The notes below the pieces were generated by a model. That model saw only the letters and a program-made list of their open reading frames with translations, did no database searches and was not told the DNA's origin. DNA of 64,000 nucleotides from Sphingomicrobium astaxanthinifaciens (lineage in GTDB: Bacteria; Pseudomonadota; Alphaproteobacteria; Sphingomonadales; Sphingomonadaceae), in contig NZ_JAKNYM010000002.1 in assembly GCF_022865105.1 (NCBI RefSeq), positions 839,501 to 903,500 of the forward strand, written 5' to 3'. This document shows positions 8,636 to 18,172 of the stretch, in pieces. Each line of letters starts with the position of its first letter. Within the stretch, counting starts at the first letter, position 1. Position numbers and translations under genes: made by a program.

Positions 8636-11221
8636 TCAGCCGAAGGTGCGTTGCCACCAGCCCTTGCGCGGGGCGCCCTTGTCGCCCTCGGCCGCCTTGG
8701 TCTCGGGCGCGCTGTCGGGCGCCTTGTCGGCCTTGTCGGCAGCGGCGGGAGCCTCGTCCTTGCGCGCGGTGCGGCGCCCCGCGGCGGTGGTCGCCGAGCC
8801 CGCCTCGGGCTGGGCCGGGCCCTCGCCGCTGTCGGGCTGCGCTTCGCTCTTCTTGGCGCGCGGGCGGCGCTTCTTGGGCGCCTCGCCCTCGCTCGCTGCG
8901 GCGGTCGGTTCGGCGCTCGCCTCGGCCTTCTTGGCGCGCGAGCGGCGCTTCTTGGGCGCGGGCTTGGCCTCGGCCTCGGCGTCCGCCTTGGTGTCGACGT
9001 CGGCGTCGCTGGCGGACTTGTCCTCGGCCTTCTTGGCGCGCGGGCGGCGTCGGGTCTTGGGCTTGGCCTCGTCCTCGGCCTCGGGCTTGGCTTCGGCTGC
9101 GGGCGCCGCTTCGGCCTCGCCTTCGCTCGCGGCGTCGGTCGCGCTGTCCGCGTCGGCCGTCTTCTTGCGGGCGCGCGAGCGGCGCTTGCGCGGCTTGTCA
9201 TCCGCCTCGGCATCGCGATCGGCGTCACCGTCATCGTCCGCCGACGGGGCAGCGTCGGCCTCGGCCTCGGGCTCGGCAGCGTCGGCATCCGCCTCGGCCT
9301 CGCCCTCGGCGCGATCCTCGTCGCGGCCGCGGCGGCGACGCCCGCGCCCGCCGCGGCGGCGGCGACGGCGCTTGGGCGCCCCGTCGCGGTCCTCGCGATC
9401 CTCGCGGTCCTCGCGCTCCTCGCGTGCCTCTTCCTCGGCCGCCTCGGTGCCCTCGTCCTCGTCCTCGTCGATCTCGTCCTCGATCGGTTCGGGGTCGGCA
9501 TCGACGATCGGCGCCTGCTGCGGGCGCTTGGCCGGCCGCGGGCCGCGCGAATCGACGCGCATCTTGGCGCCCTCGAAGGCCTCGTCGATCTCGACCTCGA
9601 CGGTCACGCCGTAGCGGCTCTCGACCTCGGCCAGTTCGGCGCGCTTCTTGTTGAGCAGGAAGATCGCGGTCTCGCGCCCGGCGCCGAGCACGATGGTCGA
9701 GCCCTTGCCGCGCGCGGCCTCGTCCTCGATCATCCGCAGCGCCGACAGCCCCGAGGAGCTGGCGGTGCGCATGAGGCCCGTGCCGTCGCAATGCGGGCAG
9801 GCGTGGGTCGAGGCTTCGAGCACCCCGGTGCGCAGCCGCTGGCGGCTCATCTCGAGCAGCCCGAACGAGCTGATGCGCCCGACCTGGATGCGCGCGCGGT
9901 CGTTCTTGAGCGCGTCCTTCATCGCCTTCTCGACTTTGCGGACATGGCTGTTCTGTTCCATGTCGATGAAGTCGATGACGATCAGCCCGGCCATGTCGCG
10001 CAGCCGCAGCTGGCGGGCGATTTCCTTGGCCGCCTCGAGGTTGGTCTGGAAGGCGGTGTTCTCGATATTGTGCTCCTTGGTGGAGCGCCCCGAGTTGATG
10101 TCGATCGAGACCAGCGCCTCGGTCGGGTTGATGACGAGGTAGCCGCCCGATTTCAGCTGGACGGTCGGGTTGTACATCCCGCCGAGCTGGTCCTCGATGC
10201 CGTAGCGCTGGAAGATCGGGGTGGGGTCGTCATACTGCTTCACGCGCTTCACATGGCTCGGCATGAGCAGCTTCATGAAGCGGCGCGCCGCCTTGTAGCC
10301 GTCCTCGCCCTCGACCAGCACCTCGTCGATCTCGCGGCTGTAAAGGTCGCGGATCGCGCGCTTGACCAGGTCGCTGTCGCGATAGATCAGGCTCGGCGCG
10401 GAGGATTTGAGCGTCTTGGCGCGGATCTCGTCCCACAGCCGGGCGAGATAGTCGAAGTCGCGCTTGATCTCGGTCTTGGTGCGCGACAGGCCGGCGGTGC
10501 GCACGATCAGCCCCATCGAGCGCGGCAGCTTGAGATCGGCCATGATCTGCTTCAACCGCTTGCGGTCGGGGCCGTTGGAGATCTTGCGGCTGATCCCGCC
10601 GCCATGGCTGGTGTTGGGCATCAGCACGCAATAGCGCCCCGCGAGGCTCAGGTAGGTGGTCAGCGCGGCGCCCTTGTTGCCGCGTTCTTCCTTGACGACC
10701 TGCACGAGCAGCACCTGCCGGCGCTGGATGACGTCCTGGATCTTGTAGCGGCGGCGCAGCGCGCGGCGCTTGTTGCGGACCTGTTCGACCGCGGTCTCGT
10801 CGACCGGCGAGGCATCGGAGGCGAGCCCCTCCTCGTCGGGTTCGGCGGGGCGATCGTCGGTGCCGTCGTCCTCGTGATGCGGGTCGAGCGGTTCCTCGTC
10901 GCCCTCCTCGCGCAGCCGCGCTTCCTCGGCGGCATGCTCGGCCTCTTCGGCGAGCAGCGCGTCGCGGTCCTGCTTGGGGATCTGGTAATAGTCGGGGTGG
11001 ATTTCCGAAAAGGCGAGGAAGCCGTGCCGGTTGCCGCCATATTCGATGAAGGCGGCCTGGAGCGAGGGTTCGACCCGCGTCACCTTGGCAAGATAGATAT
11101 TTCCCTTGAGCTGCTTGTGCTCGCTCGATTCGAAATCAAATTCCTGGATGCGGTTTCCATCGGCGACCGCGACCCGGGTTTCCTCCGGGTGGCGCGCGTC
11201 GATCAGCATGCGCGTGGACAT
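8636..11221 (-). CDS. rne: Ribonuclease E/G family endoribonuclease
   Basis: Core enzyme of the RNA degradosome (861 aa); it cleaves AU-rich single-stranded RNA and processes rRNA and tRNA. The N-terminus MSTRMLIDARHPEETRVAV is typical for alphaproteobacterial RNase E. It is followed by the S1 domain (KGNIYLAKVTRV...GFLAFSEI) with an acidic insert, a catalytic DNase I-like region (DINSGRST and IVIDFIDME, with the metal-binding Asp residues), and the zinc-link ACPHCDGTG. From about residue 590 the protein is a disordered scaffold of alternating acidic and basic blocks with four KKRR.RAKK-type repeats, ending in the conserved GWWQRTFG. An upstream in-frame start at 11329 is not family-like. The region upstream contains a terminator-like hairpin, suggesting leader control. 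Confidence 0.96.
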   Translation of the reverse strand: MSTRMLIDARHPEETRVAVADGNRIQEFDFESSEHKQLKGNIYLAKVTRVEPSLQAAFIEYGGNRHGFLAFSEIHPDYYQIPKQDRDALLAEEAEHAAEEARLREEGDEEPLDPHHEDDGTDDRPAEPDEEGLASDASPVDETAVEQVRNKRRALRRRYKIQDVIQRRQVLLVQVVKEERGNKGAALTTYLSLAGRYCVLMPNTSHGGGISRKISNGPDRKRLKQIMADLKLPRSMGLIVRTAGLSRTKTEIKRDFDYLARLWDEIRAKTLKSSAPSLIYRDSDLVKRAIRDLYSREIDEVLVEGEDGYKAARRFMKLLMPSHVKRVKQYDDPTPIFQRYGIEDQLGGMYNPTVQLKSGGYLVINPTEALVSIDINSGRSTKEHNIENTAFQTNLEAAKEIARQLRLRDMAGLIVIDFIDMEQNSHVRKVEKAMKDALKNDRARIQVGRISSFGLLEMSRQRLRTGVLEASTHACPHCDGTGLMRTASSSGLSALRMIEDEAARGKGSTIVLGAGRETAIFLLNKKRAELAEVESRYGVTVEVEIDEAFEGAKMRVDSRGPRPAKRPQQAPIVDADPEPIEDEIDEDEDEGTEAAEEEAREEREDREDREDRDGAPKRRRRRRGGRGRRRRGRDEDRAEGEAEADADAAEPEAEADAAPSADDDGDADRDAEADDKPRKRRSRARKKTADADSATDAASEGEAEAAPAAEAKPEAEDEAKPKTRRRPRAKKAEDKSASDADVDTKADAEAEAKPAPKKRRSRAKKAEASAEPTAAASEGEAPKKRRPRAKKSEAQPDSGEGPAQPEAGSATTAAGRRTARKDEAPAAADKADKAPDSAPETKAAEGDKGAPRKGWWQRTFG

Positions 11222-11560
11222 CAATGTTTCTCCGGTCGGCGGCGAGAACGCGCTCGACTGCCGACATGTTGGGGGCGCGCTTCCCGCTCGTGGGGAAGGG
11301 CGCAAGTGACTGGAAAATCGTGTCTGCATGCAGGAGCCACGCGCCGCGCCGCTGGTCAGCGAGCGTCAGATGGGCGCCGGAATGGCTCATGCAGCGTCAA
11401 CCTCTAAAAGGGAGCCGGGAGGGCTCCCGCGGGGTCGAGGACATCGGGGCATGCCCCGGCTCGACAGAAGGGAAGTAGCATCGCGATTCCCCGGTTACAA
11501 GATGGTGTCGCATCGCCGCCGGGGCTTTTTCGCGGGGCCGAGGGGCGATAGGGCAGGGGC
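11222..11560. other. Divergent intergenic region between rne and the amidase gene
   Basis: About 340 bp without a supported gene. It should carry the rne leader and the promoters of both genes. Visible structure: a minus-strand terminator-like hairpin (11406-11428), a 14-bp palindrome CGGGGCATGCCCCG at 11445-11458, and the rne ribosome binding site GGAGA just before 11221. I could not fix a -35/-10 pair with confidence. Confidence 0.5.
11406..11428 (-). terminator. Terminator-like hairpin in the rne leader
   Basis: On the minus strand GGGAGCC, a 5-nt loop and GGCTCCC are followed by TTTT, about 185 bp upstream of the rne start codon. It would end a short leader transcript or small RNA, or act as an attenuator. 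Confidence 0.5.
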
Positions 11561-12451
11561 ATGCAGCGTTTTCTTGCCCTCCTCCTCATCAGCATCCTCG
11601 TCCTCGGCGGGCTGTGGCTGTTCGCCCCCGCCCGCGAGGCGAACGAGACCGCCGCGCCGCGGCGCGAGGCCGCCACCGCGCTGATCGGCGAGGCGCGCCG
11701 CGGCGGGGTGCGGCTCGAACTGCCCGAGGCGATCGGCGAGGTGGCGATCAGCGAGGCCGCGCGCCCCGACGCGCCGCTGGTGCTGATCGACCCCGGGCAT
11801 GGCGGGCGCGACGGCGGCGCCACCGGGGTCGGGGGCACGCGCGAGAAGGACCTCACGCTGGCGATGGCGCGCGAGGTGCGCGCGGCGCTGGTCGAGGAGG
11901 GGCAGGTGCGCGTCGCGCTGACCCGTGACGGCGATGCCACGCTCACGCTCGACCAGCGCGCCGACCTCGCGCGGCGGCTCGGCGCCGACCTGTTCGTGTC
12001 GATCCACATGGATGCCGCGCCCAATGCGGGGGCGAGCGGGGTGACCGTTTATTCGCTCGCCGACATTGCCTCGACGACCGAGGCGGCGGCGCTCGCCGAG
12101 GCCGAGGCCGAGCGCGTCGGGCAGGTGGTCTCCGATGCCGATGCGCCGGTCGAGTTCCTCCTCACCGACCTCGCGCTGCGCGACCAGATGAGCGCGAGCG
12201 CGCAGTTCGCGCGGCGGATCCTGCGGCGCGCGGAGGCGAGCGGCGCGGTGCCGCTGCGCCCGACCCCGCACCAGTTCGCCAACTTCTTCGTGCTGCGGTT
12301 CGGCCAGACCCCCGGGGTGCTGCTCGAGGCGGGCTATATCACCAACGCCGAGGACGGCCGCCGGCTGGCGAGCCGCGCCGGGCGCGCGCCGCTGGTCGAA
12401 GTGCTCGCCGAGGCGATCGCCGCCGACCTCGCGCGGCGCGGCGGCGCCTAA
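11561..12451 (+). CDS. N-acetylmuramoyl-L-alanine amidase (Amidase_3)
   Basis: Zinc amidase (296 aa) that removes stem peptides from septal peptidoglycan during daughter-cell separation (AmiC-like). The N-terminal hydrophobic segment (residues 3-17) is a signal peptide or anchor. The catalytic domain begins with VLIDPGHGGRDGGATG (first zinc His), then REKDLTLAMA (zinc Glu), LFVSIHMDAAP (zinc His) and VLLEAGYITNAED, whose Glu is the catalytic residue. No AMIN domain is evident, so the protein is shorter than E. coli AmiC. The PBP1A gene follows 43 bp later on the same strand, consistent with a cell-wall operon. Confidence 0.92.
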   Translation: MQRFLALLLISILVLGGLWLFAPAREANETAAPRREAATALIGEARRGGVRLELPEAIGEVAISEAARPDAPLVLIDPGHGGRDGGATGVGGTREKDLTLAMAREVRAALVEEGQVRVALTRDGDATLTLDQRADLARRLGADLFVSIHMDAAPNAGASGVTVYSLADIASTTEAAALAEAEAERVGQVVSDADAPVEFLLTDLALRDQMSASAQFARRILRRAEASGAVPLRPTPHQFANFFVLRFGQTPGVLLEAGYITNAEDGRRLASRAGRAPLVEVLAEAIAADLARRGGA

Positions 12452-12494
12452 TCGGTTGATTGTAAGGACGCGCGCGCGGCGCTAGGGAGCAGGC

Positions 12495-15032
12495 ATGGCT
12501 CGCCTCCCCGATCTCGTCGCCTTCAACGCGCGCGTCCACGACGTCCTCGACCCCTGGCGCGAGCGGCGCTGGTTCCGCTGGGGCGCGTTCGCCTTGCTCG
12601 GCGGCTACCTCGTGGCGATGGCGGCGATGTTCCTCGCCGCCGCCAACACGATGAGCCGCGACGAGATCCTCGCCTATCGCCCCAGCCTGCCGACGATGGT
12701 GCGCGGCTATGACGGCGAGCTCGTCGGCAGCTACGCGCGCCAGCGCCGGGTCGAGCTGGCCTATGAGGACTATCCCGACCAGGTGGTCGAGGCCTTCATC
12801 TCGGCCGAGGACAAGACCTTCTTCTCGCACGGCGGGATCGACTTTCCCGGGCTGCTCGCGGCGATCGGCGAGTTCACCGTCAAGACGGTGACCGGGGGCG
12901 GGCGCGCGCGCGGCTCCTCGACCATCACCCAGCAGGTCGCCAAGAACCTGTCGGGCGACGACGATTATTCGGTGCTGCGCAAGATCCGCGAGGCGGTGCT
13001 CGCCTTTCGCATCGAGGACACGCTGTCGAAAGAGGAGATCCTCGCGCTCTACCTCAACGAGATCTTCCTCGGGCGCAACGCCTATGGGGTGCAGGCCGCC
13101 AGCCGCGCCTATTTCGACAAGGACGTCGACGAGCTCGACCTCCACGAGGTCGCCTATCTCGCCGCCATCCCCAAGGGGCCGAGCAACTATCACCCGGTCC
13201 GCAACAAGGCGCGCGCCACCGCGCGGCGCAACTATGTGCTCGGGCAGATGGCCGCCAACGGCTTCATCACCGAGGCCCAGCGCGACGCGGCGATGGCGGT
13301 CGAGCTGACCGCAATCCCGACCGGCTCGGCCCGCGCCTTCGAGGAACGCGGCGGCTATTTCCTCGAGGAAGTGCGCCGCGACCTGCTCGAGCGCTATGGC
13401 GAAGATGCCGAGGACGGCGAGAACAGCATCTACGCCGGTGGGCTGTGGGTCCGCACCTCCATGAAACCGGTGATGCAGGACGCCGCCGCCGACGCGCTGC
13501 GCGAGGCGCTGGCGCGCTTCGACGGCCCGCGCGGCTGGCGCGACCTCGGGCTCACCGTCGACATGGACGAGGACTGGGAGAGCCAGCTGCGCATCGCCCG
13601 CGTCGGCACCGGGTTCGGCGACTGGAAGAAGGCGGTGGTGCTCGACAAGTCGGGCAGCAGCGCCACCATCGGCTTCGTCGGCGGCGACACCGCCACGCTG
13701 CCGCGCTCGGCGGCGACCATGCCCGTGCGCGGCGGCGGCGGCATCGCCTTCGACCAGTTCCGCCCGGGCATGATCATCGTCGTCAAGGACGAAGGCGATG
13801 GCAGCTATGCGCTGCGCTCGATCCCGCTCGTCGGCGGCGCCTTCGTGGCGCAGGAGGTCGACACCGGCCGCGTGCTCGCCATGCAGGGCGGGTTCGACGT
13901 GCTCGGTTCCTCCTTCAACCGCGCCACGCAGGCACGGCGCCAGCCCGGTTCGGCGTTCAAGCCGATCGTCTACCTGACCGCGCTCGAGAACGGCTACACC
14001 CCCGCCTCGACCATCGTCGATGCCCCCTTCTGCGTCTGGCAGGGCGCCGCGCTGGGCGAGAAATGCTTCCGCAACTTCGACGGCAAATATGCCGGCCCCA
14101 AGACGCTGCGCTGGGGGGTCGAGCAGTCGCGCAACCTGATGACCGTGCGCGTCGCCAGCGACACCGGCATCGGCAAGGTGATGGCCAATGCCGCCAAGCT
14201 AGGGCTGGGCGAGCATCCCGACTATCTGTCGATGGCACTGGGCGCGGGCGAGGTCACGCCGATGGCGCTGACCAATGCCTATGCGATCCTCGCCAACCAT
14301 GGGCGCGAGGTGCGCCCCAGCCTGATCGACTATGTGCAGGACCGCTCGGGCAAGGTGATCTACCGCGCCGACAACCGCTGCGCGGCGATGGAGAATTGCA
14401 ACGCCGAGGACTGGGACGGCGGGGCGATGCCGCGCCCGCCCAAGCGCGGGCGCCAGCTGGTCGACCCGATGGCCGCCTACCAGATCGTCCACGTCATGGA
14501 GGGCGTCGTCACCCGCGGCACCGCGCAGCGGCTCGCCCAGCTCGACCGCCCGCTGTTCGGCAAAACCGGCACCACCACCGGCCCGACCAACGTCTGGTTC
14601 GTCGGCGGCACCCCCGACGTCGTGACCGGCACCTATATCGGCTATGACGACAACCGCGACATGGGGGGCAACTGGGTGCAGGGCGGCAGCGTCGCCGGCC
14701 CCGTTTTCCTCCAGTTCGCCGAGGCCGCGCTCGCCGATGCCCCCAAGATCCCCTTCGTGGCGCCCGAGGGGATCAGCTTCGTGCGCATCGACCGGCGCAC
14801 GGGCGAGCGCGTCTACGGCGCCTTCCCGCGCGAGGAGGAACGCCTCTCCACCGTGATCTGGGAAGCCTTCCAGCCCAAGACCGAGCCGCGCCGCAGCTTC
14901 CGCCGCGACGAGGCGCCCGAGGAGGAGGCGCCGCAGCGCGCCGCGCAGCCGGCGGCGGTGCGCCCCGCCCCCGCGCCGCAGGCCCCGCCCGACGAGAGCG
15001 ACTTCTTGCAAAGAGAGGGCGGGATTTACTAA
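12495..15032 (+). CDS. mrcA: Penicillin-binding protein 1A (bifunctional class A PBP)
   Basis: Inner-membrane glycosyltransferase/transpeptidase (845 aa) that polymerises and cross-links peptidoglycan. One TM helix (about 30-50) precedes the GT51 domain, with catalytic Glu105 in SAEDKTFFSHGG and the RGSSTITQQVAKN and LNEIFLGRNAYGV motifs. An OB-like insert follows, then the transpeptidase with SxxK in RQPGSAFKPIVY, SxN as EQSRNLM and KTG in LFGKTGTTTG. The C-terminus is a Pro/Ala/Glu-rich tail ending DFLQREGGIY. All catalytic residues are present. It is probably co-transcribed with the upstream amidase. Confidence 0.96.
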   Translation: MARLPDLVAFNARVHDVLDPWRERRWFRWGAFALLGGYLVAMAAMFLAAANTMSRDEILAYRPSLPTMVRGYDGELVGSYARQRRVELAYEDYPDQVVEAFISAEDKTFFSHGGIDFPGLLAAIGEFTVKTVTGGGRARGSSTITQQVAKNLSGDDDYSVLRKIREAVLAFRIEDTLSKEEILALYLNEIFLGRNAYGVQAASRAYFDKDVDELDLHEVAYLAAIPKGPSNYHPVRNKARATARRNYVLGQMAANGFITEAQRDAAMAVELTAIPTGSARAFEERGGYFLEEVRRDLLERYGEDAEDGENSIYAGGLWVRTSMKPVMQDAAADALREALARFDGPRGWRDLGLTVDMDEDWESQLRIARVGTGFGDWKKAVVLDKSGSSATIGFVGGDTATLPRSAATMPVRGGGGIAFDQFRPGMIIVVKDEGDGSYALRSIPLVGGAFVAQEVDTGRVLAMQGGFDVLGSSFNRATQARRQPGSAFKPIVYLTALENGYTPASTIVDAPFCVWQGAALGEKCFRNFDGKYAGPKTLRWGVEQSRNLMTVRVASDTGIGKVMANAAKLGLGEHPDYLSMALGAGEVTPMALTNAYAILANHGREVRPSLIDYVQDRSGKVIYRADNRCAAMENCNAEDWDGGAMPRPPKRGRQLVDPMAAYQIVHVMEGVVTRGTAQRLAQLDRPLFGKTGTTTGPTNVWFVGGTPDVVTGTYIGYDDNRDMGGNWVQGGSVAGPVFLQFAEAALADAPKIPFVAPEGISFVRIDRRTGERVYGAFPREEERLSTVIWEAFQPKTEPRRSFRRDEAPEEEAPQRAAQPAAVRPAPAPQAPPDESDFLQREGGIY

Positions 15033-15099
15033 TCCCCTAGCCGACTGCTGATCCCGGCATCGGGGGCGTTCGCCCGATGCCCAACCATTGGAATTGCCC

Positions 15100-16233
15100 A
15101 TGCGCGCAGAAGCGCAAGCCTTCGCCGACCAGATCAACGCCGCGACCCAATTGCTGCGGCGCTTCCTCGACTGGGACAAGGCCAAGAAGCGGCTCGCCGA
15201 ACTCAACGACAAGGTCGAGGACCCGACGCTGTGGGACGACCCCAAGGCGGCGCAGGAGGTGATGCGCGAGCGCACCCGGCTCGATGGCGCGATCAAGGCG
15301 ACCGAGCGGATGGAGCGCGAGCTCGCCGACACGCTCGAACTGATCGAGATGGCCGAGGCCGAGGGCGACGAGGCGATGGTCGAGGAGGCCTTGAAGAGCC
15401 TCGGCGAGCTTGCCGACAAGGCCGAGAAGGACAAGGTCGAGGCGCTGCTCGCGGGAGAGGCCGACGCCAACAACGCCTATGTCGAGGTCCATGCCGGCGC
15501 CGGCGGGACCGAGAGCCAGGACTGGGCCGAGATGCTCAGCCGCATGTATTCGCGCTGGGCCGAGCGGCGCGGGATGAAGGTCGAGCTGGTCGACCATCAC
15601 GCCGGCGAGCAGGCGGGGATCAAGTCGGCCACGCTGCTCCTCAAGGGCGAGAATGCCTATGGCTATGTCAAGACCGAGAGCGGGGTGCACCGGCTGGTGC
15701 GGATCAGCCCCTATGATTCCTCGGCGCGGCGCCACACCAGCTTCTCGAGCGTCTGGGTCTACCCCGAGGTCGACGACGATATCGACATCGAGGTCGCCGA
15801 ATCCGACCTGCGGATCGACACCTATCGCGCCAGCGGGGCGGGGGGGCAGCACGTCAACACCACCGACAGCGCGGTGCGCATCACCCATGTGCCTACCGGC
15901 ATCGTCGTGGCGTGCCAGAACCAGCGCTCGCAGCACAAGAACCGCGCCGAGGCGATGAAGCAGCTGAAGGCGCGGCTCTACGAGGCCGAGCTGCAGCGGC
16001 GCGAGGAAGAGGCCAATGCCGCCAATGCCTCGAAGACCGAGATCGGCTGGGGGCACCAGATCCGCTCCTACGTCCTCCAGCCCTACCAGCAGGTCAAGGA
16101 CCTGCGCACCGGCGTCGTCTCGACCGCGCCGGGCGACGTGCTCGACGGCGATCTCGACAAGTTCATGGCCGCCGCTTTGTCGCAGCGGGTGACCGGCGAG
16201 GCGGTCGAGGTCGAGGATGACGATGTCGAATAG
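15100..16233 (+). CDS. prfB: Peptide chain release factor 2
   Basis: Class I release factor (377 aa) that terminates translation at UGA and UAA. A helical N-terminal domain is followed by the codon-recognition domain, in which the tripeptide position reads SPY ([15 protein letters not shown]). The catalytic GGQ is in [22 protein letters not shown] instead of the enterobacterial SPF is, as I recall, common in alphaproteobacteria. The reading frame is continuous, so the in-frame UGA/+1 programmed frameshift of E. coli prfB is absent. ATG at 15100 ([12 protein letters not shown]) fits the family N-terminus better than the TTG four codons earlier. It overlaps the start of the next gene. Confidence 0.96.
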   Translation: MRAEAQAFADQINAATQLLRRFLDWDKAKKRLAELNDKVEDPTLWDDPKAAQEVMRERTRLDGAIKATERMERELADTLELIEMAEAEGDEAMVEEALKSLGELADKAEKDKVEALLAGEADANNAYVEVHAGAGGTESQDWAEMLSRMYSRWAERRGMKVELVDHHAGEQAGIKSATLLLKGENAYGYVKTESGVHRLVRISPYDSSARRHTSFSSVWVYPEVDDDIDIEVAESDLRIDTYRASGAGGQHVNTTDSAVRITHVPTGIVVACQNQRSQHKNRAEAMKQLKARLYEAELQRREEEANAANASKTEIGWGHQIRSYVLQPYQQVKDLRTGVVSTAPGDVLDGDLDKFMAAALSQRVTGEAVEVEDDDVE

Positions 16234-16918
16234 GACGCTGCTCCTCGCCGCCGCGCTGCTCGCGGTGGCGGGTTGCCGGCAGGCCCCGCAGGTCGACGAG
16301 GACGGTTTCCCCACGGTCAATCGCCCGGTCGCCCCGATCGTCTCCGACCGCTTCTCGACCGAGGATGCGCGCGACCGGCTCGGCGAGGCCGAGGCGGTGA
16401 TGGCGCTCGCGGGGATCGAACCGGGCATGCGCGTCGCCGACATCGGCGCGGGCGAGGGCTATTACACCGTCCGCCTGTCGCCCGCGGTGGGCCCCGAGGG
16501 CCGCGTGGTGGCGCAGGACATCCAGCCCACCGTGCGCGACGCGCTCGCGCAGCGCGTCCAGCGCGAGGGGCTCGACAATGTCGCGGTGCGCCTCGGCGAG
16601 CCCGACGATCCCAAGCTGCCCCACGCCAGCTTCGATCGCATCTTCCTCGTCCACATGTACCACGAGGTGACCGAGCCCTATCAGTTCCTCTGGAACCTGC
16701 GGCAGGGACTCAAGCGCGACGGGCTGATCGTGGTGGTCGATGCCGACCGCCCGGTGAAGCGCCACGGCATGCCCCCCGCGCGTCTCGATTGCGAATTCGG
16801 CGCGCTCGGGCTCGAACGCGTCGACATGAGCCAGCTCGAGGGAGGCGATGCCTATTTCGCCACCTTCAAGATCGCCGCCGAATTGCCCGTGCCGACCGCG
16901 ATCGAGCCGTGCGATTAA
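16223..16918 (+). CDS. Class I SAM-dependent methyltransferase with lipoprotein signal
   Basis: Rossmann-fold methyltransferase-like protein (231 aa). After an N-terminal hydrophobic segment ending in the lipobox-like LAVAGC comes a domain with motif I as MRVADIGAGEGYYTVRLS, an acidic end of beta-2, a FDRIFLVHMYHEV motif and a GLIVVVDADRP strand. The fold call is solid, but the substrate is unknown. A lipoprotein signal on a SAM-binding protein is odd, since SAM is normally cytoplasmic. The start overlaps the prfB stop; ATG 16223 has a GAGG at 6 bp, and ATG 16217 is an alternative. Translational coupling to prfB is likely. Confidence 0.75.
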   Translation: MSNRTLLLAAALLAVAGCRQAPQVDEDGFPTVNRPVAPIVSDRFSTEDARDRLGEAEAVMALAGIEPGMRVADIGAGEGYYTVRLSPAVGPEGRVVAQDIQPTVRDALAQRVQREGLDNVAVRLGEPDDPKLPHASFDRIFLVHMYHEVTEPYQFLWNLRQGLKRDGLIVVVDADRPVKRHGMPPARLDCEFGALGLERVDMSQLEGGDAYFATFKIAAELPVPTAIEPCD

Positions 16919-16956
16919 GCGCTTGATCGGCTGACGCGCCGCCCTAGGCTGGGCCC

Positions 16957-17751
16957 ATGCAGCAATATCTAGATCTCATGCAGCGCATCCTCGACGAGGG
17001 CGCCGAGCAGCAGGACCGCACCGGGGTCGGCACGCTGTCGGTGTTCGGTGCGCAGATGCGGTTCGACCTGTCGCGGGGCTTCCCGCTCGTCACCACCAAG
17101 AAGCTCCACCTGCGCTCGATCATCGTCGAGCTCTTGTGGTTCCTGAACGGCGATACCAACGTCCGATACCTCCACGACAACAAGGTCAGCATCTGGGACG
17201 AATGGGCCGACGAGAAGGGCGACCTCGGCCCCGTCTACGGCAAGCAATGGCGCCGCTGGGAAACCCCGCAGGGAGAGACGATCGACCAGATCAAGGGGCT
17301 GGTCGAGCAGATCCGCACCAACCCCGCCTCGCGCCGCCAGGTGGTGAGCGCGTGGAACCCGGGCGAACTCGAGGCGATGGCGCTCGCGCCCTGCCACTGC
17401 CTGTTCCAGACGCATGTCGCCAATGGCAAGCTGTCGCTCCAGCTCTACCAGCGCTCGGCCGACCTGTTCCTCGGCGTGCCCTTCAACATCGCCAGCTACG
17501 CGCTGCTCACCCACCTGCTCGCGCGCGAGACCGGGCTCGCGGTGGGCGACTTCGTGTGGACCGGGGGCGATGTGCACCTCTACGCCAACCACCTCGCGCA
17601 GGCGCGCGAGCAGCTCTCGCGCGAACCCCGCGCGCTGCCGCGGCTGGTGATCGAGGAACGCGGGCAGGGGCTGTTCGACTATCGGCCCGCCGATTTCTCC
17701 TTCGATGGCTACGACCCGCACCCGCACATCAAGGCGCCCGTCGCGGTGTGA
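16957..17751 (+). CDS. thyA: Thymidylate synthase
   Basis: Converts dUMP and methylene-THF to dTMP and DHF in the cytoplasm (264 aa, the standard short bacterial form). Visible signatures are [18 protein letters not shown] near the N-terminus, [15 protein letters not shown], the catalytic Cys in [12 protein letters not shown], the dUMP-binding [20 protein letters not shown] and the C-terminal [10 protein letters not shown]. It follows the methyltransferase by about 40 bp. No dihydrofolate reductase gene is adjacent. Confidence 0.97.
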   Translation: MQQYLDLMQRILDEGAEQQDRTGVGTLSVFGAQMRFDLSRGFPLVTTKKLHLRSIIVELLWFLNGDTNVRYLHDNKVSIWDEWADEKGDLGPVYGKQWRRWETPQGETIDQIKGLVEQIRTNPASRRQVVSAWNPGELEAMALAPCHCLFQTHVANGKLSLQLYQRSADLFLGVPFNIASYALLTHLLARETGLAVGDFVWTGGDVHLYANHLAQAREQLSREPRALPRLVIEERGQGLFDYRPADFSFDGYDPHPHIKAPVAV

Positions 17752-17832
17752 CGCCCCGGCGCGCGCAGGCGTAGGCGCGGCAACCAAATCCGGTGCGCTC
17801 GCGTTTCCCCCCCACCTTGGAGAGGGAGACAC

Positions 17833-17976
17833 ATGATGATCCGCAAGTTCCTGATGATTTCGATGCTGGCCGGTGGGGTCGCGCTGTCGGCCTGCAACAC
17901 GGTGCAGGGTGTCGGCGAGGACATCAAGTCGGTCGGCGAATGCGGCGAGGACGTGATGGAAGGCGGCGACTGCTAA
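17833..17976 (+). CDS. Entericidin A/B-like small lipoprotein (first copy)
   Basis: A 47-aa lipoprotein: MMIRKFLMISMLAGGVALSAC forms the signal and lipobox, so the mature protein begins at Cys21, followed by NTVQGVGEDIKSVGECGEDV. This is the EcnA/EcnB pattern (C-N-T-V-x-G-x-G-x-D-I). Entericidins are small envelope lipoproteins originally described as an antidote/toxin pair. Here both copies carry a Cys-containing tail (ECGEDVMEGGDC). A ribosome binding site (GAGAGGGAG) lies just upstream. The second copy is 200 bp downstream. Confidence 0.85.
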   Translation: MMIRKFLMISMLAGGVALSACNTVQGVGEDIKSVGECGEDVMEGGDC

Positions 17977-18172
17977 GCCCCGCCAACGTCGGCATCGCCG
18001 CGGCCCCGCGCTTCGCGCCCCGGCGCGCGCAGCGCGGGGTCGCGCCATCGTTCATTCCCCGTCAAGCCGCGCGGCGCGAGCCTTGCCCGGCAGCCGCGCG
18101 GATTGCGGCTGGACAGGCGCGCGCGCGGCTCGCAAGGATGGCGCGCACCTTGTGCATCTTGGGAGGAATGAC

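Noticed and set aside
8600-11407. 935-codon plus-strand frame opposite rne
   Set aside because: Low-complexity Gly/Leu/Ala shadow of the RNase E tail and core; no start signal.
15088-15110. Programmed +1 frameshift in prfB
   Set aside because: The reading frame is continuous with no early in-frame UGA, so the E. coli-type autoregulatory frameshift is absent.
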